The notes beneath the pieces are model-generated. The model did not search any database and was not told the DNA's origin. It saw nothing but the letters and a program-made list of their open reading frames with translations. From the NCBI GenBank assembly GCA_020633415.1, contig JACKDQ010000009.1, forward strand, positions 62,001 through 126,000: 64,000 bases of DNA, given 5' to 3'. A program made the translations under genes and the position numbers. The DNA comes from Deltaproteobacteria bacterium (GTDB lineage Bacteria > Myxococcota_A > Polyangia > GCA-2747355). How positions within the stretch are numbered: position 1 is the stretch's first letter; the number at the start of each line of letters is the position of its first letter. Shown here in pieces: positions 27,154 to 33,418 of this stretch.

Positions 27154-28626
27154 TTAGCCAATACGGACGGGCTTGAAACTAACCTTGCCCGCCACGGCAT
27201 TGACGACAAAGCGCACCATCTGGCATTTGTGTCGCGCGCGCAACATCGCCTCGTTGGCTTTGAGCTTCTGCGTCAAGCTCTCGAGGCTGATCCCGTCAAC
27301 CGGCAGATTGGCCTGTTTGCGAGCCTCAATGTACTGCTGAAACAGCCGAGCGTAATACTGCTCCTCTGGCTCTGCCGCCAGCTGACGCGCGAGCTCGGCC
27401 TCTTCGGGACCCGGCCCGAGGTCTTCGACAAAAACCAGATCGGCGCGCCAGGATGCGTCGCCTTCCTCCTCTTCGCCGGGCTCGGGCCGCCCCAACAGGC
27501 GCGCAAGCATCACGTTAAGTGCGTTGGCGAGGCCTTCGAATTCATCAAGTACCTCGAACGTATAATCAAGATTGCCGTTGATGACCTCGTTGACGCCGAG
27601 CTCAAGATGGTCTTCCGCACCGATGAAGTGACGCGCCACGGTCCACAGACCGACGAGCAAGACAACAAACACCAGCACACCAAATCCGAGCACAACCATC
27701 CTTGCCCGCCGTACGGGTTGCAGCGCGGCATCGCTGGAGGCGAGCACGACAAACCCGACGCCCTTGATCGGCTTGAGCGCGAGCTCCCCGCTGCCCGTGG
27801 CGTCGCTCGCAACCGCGACCGCCGCATGGAGCGGGCCAGCGACCATCCGGAACGTTTCTCCGCCGATCGTCACCGAGGTGGTCTTCGAAACCTCAGCAGC
27901 GGTAAACGGCTTGGCCGCACCCCTGGCGAGTGCACGATTGAGCGCCGCAACGGCCTGACCATCCTCGGCCGTCGGATCTCCCGCAACGGTGAGGCTCGAA
28001 GCGCGCAACGAGTTTTCCATGAAATAGGCGACGTGCGCACCGAACTGGGCGTAGTCCTGCCGCGCCTCGGCCGCTGTGATTTGGTAAGCGAGAATCACCG
28101 CGCCCTTGATCGCACCGTCGAGGTGAATCGGGGCCATCGCCGCGCGCATCATGCGATTGCCCTCCATCCAAACTGCGCTCTGCGCAGCGCCGGTCTTGAG
28201 GGTTCGCATTACCTGCGGGTAGGGAAGTTTCTCACCATAGTTCGCGTTCGGATCAAGGTCACGGGCGATGATTGCACCTTGCGCATCGACCACGCCCAGA
28301 AAGCCGGGCTTGCGCCCTTCTTGGGCCAGCTGCTTATCGAGCTGGTTGATCGAATCAAAGACCGCAGCTCGCATCATCTTTGTTTCGGTTTCGCGCAACG
28401 CATCGGCGAACTCTTTTCGGACTGCGATGCGTTTGGCTTGGGCGACCAGATCGTACGCATGCAGACGCTGGGAACGCTGTGCCAGCTTGCTCGCCCTGGC
28501 CACCGCATCGTCCACTTGCTGACTCGCCGACGCGCCAAAAGGCTCAACGGCGAGCAAAAGCACCAAACCGGTCAACGCCGCCACTAAGACGAACGAAACC
28601 ACACTGATCTTTAACTTAAACGACAT
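27154..28626 (-). CDS. Membrane sensor protein, MXAN_5187-like
   Basis: 490 residues from the ATG at 28626; AAGGAG sits 7 bases upstream, which rules against the GTG two codons earlier. A first membrane helix at about 5-27 precedes an extracytoplasmic region of about 250 residues with a cache-like pattern ('GFLGVVDAQGAIIARDLDPNANYG', 'MAPIHLDGAIKGAVILAYQI'). A second helix (about 297-321) leads into a HAMP-like segment (GVNEVINGNLDYTFEVLDEFEGLANALNVML). The C-terminal 110 residues end 'LKANEAMLRARHKCQMVRFVVNAVAGKVSFKPVRIG', resembling the myxobacterial MXAN_5187 C-terminal domain. No kinase or methyl-accepting domain is seen, so the output is unknown. Confidence 0.8.
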   Translation of the reverse strand: MSFKLKISVVSFVLVAALTGLVLLLAVEPFGASASQQVDDAVARASKLAQRSQRLHAYDLVAQAKRIAVRKEFADALRETETKMMRAAVFDSINQLDKQLAQEGRKPGFLGVVDAQGAIIARDLDPNANYGEKLPYPQVMRTLKTGAAQSAVWMEGNRMMRAAMAPIHLDGAIKGAVILAYQITAAEARQDYAQFGAHVAYFMENSLRASSLTVAGDPTAEDGQAVAALNRALARGAAKPFTAAEVSKTTSVTIGGETFRMVAGPLHAAVAVASDATGSGELALKPIKGVGFVVLASSDAALQPVRRARMVVLGFGVLVFVVLLVGLWTVARHFIGAEDHLELGVNEVINGNLDYTFEVLDEFEGLANALNVMLARLLGRPEPGEEEEGDASWRADLVFVEDLGPGPEEAELARQLAAEPEEQYYARLFQQYIEARKQANLPVDGISLESLTQKLKANEAMLRARHKCQMVRFVVNAVAGKVSFKPVRIG

Positions 28627-28925
28627 CAGCACACTCCTTCAGGCCGCGCGCGACGCTCAATTCGCATGGAACGTGTGGATGGAACTTGACGCTATATCTC
28701 AACCACGGCGCAAGTCAAGCAAATGTGCAAAATGTGGAGTGTTCCGGCGATGGAGCCCGTGACCAGGCCGATCTGCCGGTGTCAACGCTGTCAAGGTTTA
28801 CAACAAGTTTCCCACAGAGGTGTGTGTGGGTGTGACAAGACGCGCGTCGATCCGGGCGTCGACGAACCGGTTCTGTTTTGTCGTTTTAATACAGCATATT
28901 AGAGCGAAAGCACCAATGTCGCTAC

Positions 28926-28944
28926 AGACCTACAATGTAGGTCT
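28926..28944. promoter_or_regulatory. Perfect 19-bp palindrome, operator-like
   Basis: AGACCTACA-A-TGTAGGTCT, 9-base arms around one base. The length and symmetry fit a dimeric repressor or activator site. Its core CCTACA recurs twice just upstream of the PilZ start (29061 and 29070), suggesting one regulator may bind all three places. Confidence 0.55.
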
Positions 28945-29030
28945 TCGCGGCACGTTTCAGCTGATCTCACGACAGGCTGTGGGTAAATGCTGTGGATAAC
29001 TGGAGATCTCACTTTCGTTTGCTGATTATT

Positions 29031-29058
29031 TTGCCATCGGCACGCCGTTAACTACACT
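29031..29058 (+). promoter_or_regulatory. Candidate sigma-70 promoter of PilZ gene
   Basis: TTGCCA at 29031-29036 and TACACT at 29053-29058, 16-base spacer, 34 bases before the ATG. It overlaps the start of the direct-repeat zone, which would allow regulation. Confidence 0.4.
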
Positions 29059-29059
29059 G

Positions 29060-29076
29060 TCCTACATATCCTACAT
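29060..29076 (+). repeat. Paired direct repeat TCCTACAT upstream of PilZ gene
   Basis: TCCTACAT occurs at 29060-29067 and 29069-29076, a 9-base period, between the -10-like element and the ribosome binding site (AAGGGGAG). It shares CCTACA with the palindrome at 28926. Confidence 0.5.
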
Positions 29077-29092
29077 CAAGGGGAGCGTACCG

Positions 29093-29440
29093 ATGCAACC
29101 ATTTGCCCGAGACGACCAGCGTCTGGATTTCCGCGTGGATGTCGACTTCCTACTCAACAAGTACATCGATGGGAAGCCCTACCTTTGCCGTGCAACCAAC
29201 ATCAGCCGCTGCGGACTGCGGGTCGAGCGCGTCTTCGAACCCAAACACGGGGAGGAAGCGATCGGTCTGCAGTTTCAGCTCCCTGGCACCGACCGGATCA
29301 TCACCTGCTCGGGGCGCATTGCCCACCAGGCAGCGACCGACCATGCCGATGGCATTACGCTCGAGGCTGTCGCACCGGAGCATCAAGAGATGATCGACGA
29401 CTTCATCCTCAAGCGCCTGGATTGGGCCGCGCTGATCTAA
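29093..29440 (+). CDS. Single-domain PilZ protein
   Basis: 115 residues, started by ATG with AAGGGGAG upstream. The c-di-GMP motifs are RLDFR at 10-14 (RxxxR) and NISRCG at 36-41 ([D/N]xSxxG). The rest is a beta-barrel-like pattern ending in a helix (MIDDFILKRLDW). Such proteins usually read c-di-GMP and bind a motility or exopolysaccharide partner. The long regulatory region upstream suggests controlled expression. It converges with the hydrolase gene, with only 6 bases between the stops. Confidence 0.9.
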   Translation: MQPFARDDQRLDFRVDVDFLLNKYIDGKPYLCRATNISRCGLRVERVFEPKHGEEAIGLQFQLPGTDRIITCSGRIAHQAATDHADGITLEAVAPEHQEMIDDFILKRLDWAALI

Positions 29441-29446
29441 ATTGCG

Positions 29447-30319
29447 CTAGTACGGTATCGAGGCGACGAAATCGCACAGGTGCCGATTGACCAGCTCCGG
29501 GAATTCCACCGCCGTGTAGTGCGTCGCCCCATCGACGCACAGATAGCGCGCGTTGGGAATCGTCTCAGCCATCGACCGCGCAGTGTGCTCAGGCGTCATG
29601 AAGTCTTTGCTTCCCGTAACGATTAGCGCTGGCACGCTCACCGCGCTCAGGACATCGCGAGCGTCGTGAGCGCCCAACTCGCCAAATGTCCGCAGGTAAG
29701 CGTCTATGTCGATGGTCGCGAACTGCTCGGCGATATCGGCGAAAACCTGCTCATCGAGGGACGGCGCGGCGGCCCCCAGTCGCTTGAGTACAGCGCAGAG
29801 CCCCGGCCAGCGCGCCACATAGCCGATCAGCGGCGTAAGCGCCGGCGACAGCATCCGCAGCGAATCGACGAGCAGACGAACAACGACCGACATCAGCGGC
29901 AGGCCAAACGCTGTCGCAAACGGCGCACCGGCGGTGCCGTTGAGCACAACCAGCCCGGCAAACTGTTCGGGCCGACGGCGATAGTATTCGAAGTTGACCT
30001 GAACACCCATCGACCAGCCACAAAACAGCGCCCGAGTCACGCCCTCGGCCTCGAGAATGCGCTCCAGATCGCGCGCCTGCCAAGTCAGACTATATGTACT
30101 GCTGTCGCGCGGCGTCTCCGAGCGAAACAGGCCGCGGTAGTCCCAACTAATGATTCGCCGGCCGTTACCGAGGGCCCGGTACTGATGGCGCCAAGTACTA
30201 AAATCACCGCCGAGCCCATTAGCGAAAACGACCGCAGGTCCTTGACCATAAACTTGGTAAGCGATGCTTGTGCCGTCGTCTGCGACAATTGTACGGTGCT
30301 CAACTCCTTCGATCGGCAC
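29447..30319 (-). CDS. Alpha/beta-fold hydrolase
   Basis: 290 residues. GTG at 30319 is supported by GGAGGA ending 6 bases upstream and overlaps the previous stop (TAGTG). Nucleophile motif GWSMG (Ser about 99), oxyanion-region 'FANGLGGDFSTW', acid 'VTGSKDFMTPE' and C-terminal 'DGATHYT' complete a Ser-Asp-His triad. It is probably cytoplasmic, with no signal peptide. The family includes esterases, haloperoxidase-like and meta-cleavage hydrolases; the substrate is not predictable. It is translationally coupled to the upstream lipoprotein gene. Confidence 0.9.
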   Translation of the reverse strand: MPIEGVEHRTIVADDGTSIAYQVYGQGPAVVFANGLGGDFSTWRHQYRALGNGRRIISWDYRGLFRSETPRDSSTYSLTWQARDLERILEAEGVTRALFCGWSMGVQVNFEYYRRRPEQFAGLVVLNGTAGAPFATAFGLPLMSVVVRLLVDSLRMLSPALTPLIGYVARWPGLCAVLKRLGAAAPSLDEQVFADIAEQFATIDIDAYLRTFGELGAHDARDVLSAVSVPALIVTGSKDFMTPEHTARSMAETIPNARYLCVDGATHYTAVEFPELVNRHLCDFVASIPY

Positions 30320-32064
30320 TAGGGTCCTCCGGTCTGGCTCGAGGCCAGGCAGATCGCGCGAAACCGACCATCTCGTGAGATGCGGCAGATCGCGTGGTAA
30401 ACGGCGCGAGCCAGCGGATCGCGCCGACGCGCTAGCTGTTGCATTGCGGCAACCCGCTCCGCCGCGTGTTGCCGTTGCGGCGATACATCCAAGGACGGAA
30501 TCGAGCTAGCGTTGGCCAGCTGAGTGCGCCAGCGTGCAACGTGCTTGGTGAGGTCGGCAGACAGTCGCTCCGAAGGCGACCCGCCCTGCTGAAGGTCAGC
30601 GAGCACCAATTGCAGCACCAGCGCCTCGTCGAGCAAACGTTGCGCAACGAGCCGTGGCGAGCCTGTCGGCATTTCCGGCCAAGCGCTGACCAGCGCCGTC
30701 AGACGATCAGCGAGCGCGGCAACCAGGCGCTTGGAGGTTTCCCGATCGCCAGGCAAGAGCAAGTGCGCCAGATAGCAGACAGCTAAGCGACGACGATCTT
30801 GTCGAGCGAATTCACGCAACCGCTCGACCGCAACCCGCCGCAATGGTTCGGCGGCGCCTCGGGCTCGCAGAAAAACGCGCCACGGCGTGACAACTTCGGC
30901 CGACGTTGTCGCGCCGAACAGCGCGTCCTCGATTAGATGGTCAGCGCGACCGGCGGCGTGCGCGACGAAGCGGCGCAAAGCCACCGTCGCTGCCCAGACC
31001 ATCGGCAGACGTACGCTGTCGCCAGCCTCGAAGATCGTCTCCAACGCGCCAACCTCGGGAAGATATGCGAGTTGACCAAGCGCCAACCAGGCGATTCGAT
31101 AGTCGTCGTTAAGCAACTGTCTGCGCAGTTCATCGATCGGCACAGGCGGTCGCCAAGGACCGGCGCGTCGGGCGAGCGAGAGCAACTTCACACAGCGCCC
31201 GCTAGCGCAGCGAGCCAACGCGAGCGCCGCTCCGCCCGATTGCCACTGCGGAAGCGCAGGATGTGCCCGTTTGAGACGCGCTAACTCGGCAAGATCGAGT
31301 CGCGCCAGCGCGAGGTCGACGCGTTGGATCGCGATCTGCTTGGCCACATCGGCGACCAAGCTCGGGTATCTACCGCGAGCAAGCCGCTTGAGGCGTCGCC
31401 ACGCGTTGATGCCACCGCCAATCGCACGCTTGGCCAAACCTTGGCACAGCGCCAAGCGTGCGCGGTCCGCGGCGCTCGTCCCGCGGTAGTGGTCGATCGT
31501 ACGCTCGAGCGATCGCGGATCCTGGTCGGCCCGGGCCAGCGCCAAGGTCGCCAAGCGCTGGCGCACAGCGGCGGCCGCCGGGTGATCGGCAAATCGGGTG
31601 AGAAAACGGCGCTGAACCCGTGGATCAACCGAGGAGATCGCGCGCTGGGCCATCTGCGGGGCAAGTCGCGCCAGTGCTTGCTGAGCCGCCGACGTGTTGA
31701 CAAAGCGCGTTGCGATGCGAAGTAGCTGAGCCTCGCTACGGGCGCGCTGCAACAGCAGCGTCGCCAGGCTCTGCCGCGCGGCATCGACAAAGCTGCCCTG
31801 CGGGTAAAGCTGAAGGTAGCGGCGGTAGCCAAGCGGCCGATTGGCAACCACGGCCTGCCGGTAAATTTCGCGCTCGAGCGCCTGCCGTAGTACGGACCGT
31901 TGCTCGGGTGAAGGCGCCTCAATCTGCAAGCGCGCCCGCAGCCGGCCAACCGGGTCACGTCCGGCTGGTGCCGATGAGGCAGCACACCCGGCCAGGCAAA
32001 CCAGCCAAAGCGAAGCGGTGTTGAGCCAAAAGCTCCAAAGCTGCACGCGTAGGGACATCGGCAT
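30319..32064 (-). CDS. Large helical-repeat lipoprotein
   Basis: About 581 residues from the ATG at 32064 (a second ATG at 32058 is equally possible). Starting further out at 32136 would place a charged segment before the signal peptide. Signal and lipobox: SLWLVCLAGC, lipidated Cys27. The mature protein is almost all alpha-helical, rich in Ala, Leu and Arg. Repeats include 'GSFVDAARQSLATLLLQRARSEAQLLRIATRFV', and a HEAT-like middle has 'PEVGALETIFEAGDSVRLPMVWAATVALRRFV'. No known family is recognised. It presumably scaffolds something in the outer-membrane or periplasmic space. Confidence 0.72.
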   Translation of the reverse strand: MPMSLRVQLWSFWLNTASLWLVCLAGCAASSAPAGRDPVGRLRARLQIEAPSPEQRSVLRQALEREIYRQAVVANRPLGYRRYLQLYPQGSFVDAARQSLATLLLQRARSEAQLLRIATRFVNTSAAQQALARLAPQMAQRAISSVDPRVQRRFLTRFADHPAAAAVRQRLATLALARADQDPRSLERTIDHYRGTSAADRARLALCQGLAKRAIGGGINAWRRLKRLARGRYPSLVADVAKQIAIQRVDLALARLDLAELARLKRAHPALPQWQSGGAALALARCASGRCVKLLSLARRAGPWRPPVPIDELRRQLLNDDYRIAWLALGQLAYLPEVGALETIFEAGDSVRLPMVWAATVALRRFVAHAAGRADHLIEDALFGATTSAEVVTPWRVFLRARGAAEPLRRVAVERLREFARQDRRRLAVCYLAHLLLPGDRETSKRLVAALADRLTALVSAWPEMPTGSPRLVAQRLLDEALVLQLVLADLQQGGSPSERLSADLTKHVARWRTQLANASSIPSLDVSPQRQHAAERVAAMQQLARRRDPLARAVYHAICRISRDGRFRAICLASSQTGGP

Positions 32065-32126
32065 GCGCACAATAAACGGCCTCAGGGTGGCTGACAAAGC
32101 GATATCGCCAGCTAATGCAACGTAGC

Positions 32127-32156
32127 TTGACACCAAGGAAAAGGTCTACATAGACT
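32127..32156 (+). promoter_or_regulatory. Candidate sigma-70 promoter
   Basis: Consensus TTGACA at 32127-32132 and TAGACT at 32151-32156, 18-base spacer, in the divergent gap before the gene at 32195. It is one of the best -35 matches in the window. Confidence 0.5.
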
Positions 32157-32158
32157 GC

Positions 32159-32178
32159 CGCCGGCCCTTGGGCCGGCG
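32159..32178 (+). promoter_or_regulatory. 9-bp GC hairpin at the predicted mRNA 5' end
   Basis: GCCGGCCC-TT-GGGCCGGC, extended by one C-G pair, lies directly downstream of the predicted -10 box and just before the ribosome binding site. It could stabilise the 5' end of the mRNA, attenuate, or be a protein site. Confidence 0.45.
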
Positions 32179-32182
32179 CAAT

Positions 32183-32187
32183 GGAGG
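32183..32187 (+). promoter_or_regulatory. Ribosome binding site that fixes a TTG start
   Basis: GGAGG 7 bases before TTG at 32195. It is the reason for choosing this start over the in-frame TTG at 32168, which would lie within the hairpin. Confidence 0.6.
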
Positions 32188-32194
32188 CGTAAAG

Positions 32195-33346
32195 TTGGAC
32201 GAGAGACCAAAGAGACCTAGTCGTGATTTGACCGATCTCAAGGCTCGCCTGGGGCTGTCGCAGCCAGCACAGCAGCCCGTGGCCGCGCCACCTGGCGCAG
32301 TGCCGCCACCTGGTGCAGCAGCGCCCCAACCCATGGCACCCCAGCCGGCGGCCGCTCCACAACCGCAGGTCGACGTCAGACGCGACCCGTTCGCCGCACA
32401 ACCCGCGCCAGCCGCTGCCGCCGGATACGCGCCTGCATATCCATTTGTTGACGCCGGGCCGCAACTCGAAATCCCCGCCGAAAAGAAAGGCCCTGGCAAA
32501 TGGGTCGGTATCTTTATCGGCGTGGCGCTGATCCCACTCGTCGTGGGCTGGGCCTGCGGCCGCGTTTACAACGCACGTCTGGTCTTTAATAAGACCATCG
32601 ACGACGCCAAAACGATCCAAAGCGACCTCAAGCCGCTGATCGAGGTCAACAAGAAGATCGCAAACGCACTCGCCCAAGCGGGAATGCGTGCCCGCGGCAA
32701 GAAGATGAACTTGGACGAGACGTTGGTCGGCGAGCTCGAAGAGCTGCTGCGGCTTACCGACGACAAAGAAACGGAAACCAAGCAGGATCGGATCTTCCGC
32801 ACGAACTACGCGCGCATGGAAGATATCGTGATCCAGAAACTGTTCGCGTACTACAACAACACGATCAAACTCCATGCGGCCACGCGAAATTTCGTCGCGG
32901 AGACCAAGCGCGCCAAAGACGCGATCTTGAAGTTCCAAGCCGATAAGACGATCGAGCGCAAATACGGCATCGTCTTCGCCTCCGATGAAGTAGGCTACTA
33001 TATCGGACAACTGGTCGAGGTCGGCTTACCCCAGTGCAAGGACAAGAAGTCGACCTGTCGCGGCGCCGAAGTGTCCGGGTTCCAAGTTCGCGTCGGCGAG
33101 AGCCGCGCCTGGTCGATCCGCCCGGGCAAGCACAAACAGATCAACCAGATCGTGGTACCGATTATGCCCAACGAGGATTGGCGCCAAGTCGTTGCCGGCC
33201 GCCCGGGGTATTTGCGCTACCGCCAATACCTGATGGGCTTCGCCGAAATGAGCAGGCTATCCGGAGAGCTTGCTCGTGATCTGAAGTCGCTACAGGATAA
33301 CCTGCAGAAGCAGACCTCGCGCCAGAAGCTCTTCGCCCCGATCTAA
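32195..33346 (+). CDS. Single-pass membrane protein with Pro/Ala-rich cytoplasmic head
   Basis: 383 residues from TTG at 32195 (see ribosome binding site). Residues 1-100 are a low-complexity Pro/Ala/Gln segment, predicted cytoplasmic and unstructured. One membrane helix (about 103-122, VGIFIGVALIPLVVGWACG) follows. The remaining 260 residues are charged and helical ('NKTIDDAKTIQSDLKPLIEVNKKIANAL'), with two cysteines near 283-290 (LPQCKDKKSTC). No family is recognised. The topology is that of a type II inner-membrane protein with a periplasmic coiled domain. It precedes the PBP gene by 72 bases, and a common transcript and cell-wall role are possible but only inferred. Confidence 0.7.
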   Translation: MDERPKRPSRDLTDLKARLGLSQPAQQPVAAPPGAVPPPGAAAPQPMAPQPAAAPQPQVDVRRDPFAAQPAPAAAAGYAPAYPFVDAGPQLEIPAEKKGPGKWVGIFIGVALIPLVVGWACGRVYNARLVFNKTIDDAKTIQSDLKPLIEVNKKIANALAQAGMRARGKKMNLDETLVGELEELLRLTDDKETETKQDRIFRTNYARMEDIVIQKLFAYYNNTIKLHAATRNFVAETKRAKDAILKFQADKTIERKYGIVFASDEVGYYIGQLVEVGLPQCKDKKSTCRGAEVSGFQVRVGESRAWSIRPGKHKQINQIVVPIMPNEDWRQVVAGRPGYLRYRQYLMGFAEMSRLSGELARDLKSLQDNLQKQTSRQKLFAPI

Positions 33347-33418
33347 GTGGCCGATCTCTGGCGAGGATGCGGTTTGGTCCTCGCCAAGCGCTACCAGCTC
33401 CCCTAAAATCGCCTGACC

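Larger units (their letters stand above)
28627..29092. promoter_or_regulatory. 466-bp non-coding region with DnaA-box-like sites
   Basis: This is the longest gene-free stretch in the window and looks AT-richer than its surroundings. It has an exact match to the E. coli DnaA box on the minus strand (TTATCCACA, plus-strand 28991-28999) and a one-mismatch copy in the same orientation at 28978-28986 (TTACCCACA). A weaker match lies at 28808-28816. Other parts are an AT-rich segment at about 28871-28905, a perfect 19-bp palindrome and paired direct repeats (listed separately). It separates two divergent genes, so it must also carry their promoters. No protein-coding frame with a ribosome binding site was seen. 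Confidence 0.55.

Noticed and set aside
27019..28587. 522-codon plus-strand open frame
   Set aside because: It lies opposite the membrane sensor gene, whose minus-strand protein has clear helices, a HAMP-like segment and a good ribosome binding site. The plus frame has no recognisable domain and is a by-product of GC-rich codon use.
28627..29092. Chromosomal origin as a firm call
   Set aside because: Only two good DnaA-box matches are present and there is no dnaA, dnaN or similar marker nearby. Kept only as a possibility.
31955..33010. 351-codon minus-strand open frame
   Set aside because: It is opposite the TTG-started membrane protein and partly over the lipoprotein gene. It lacks a ribosome binding site or domain signs.
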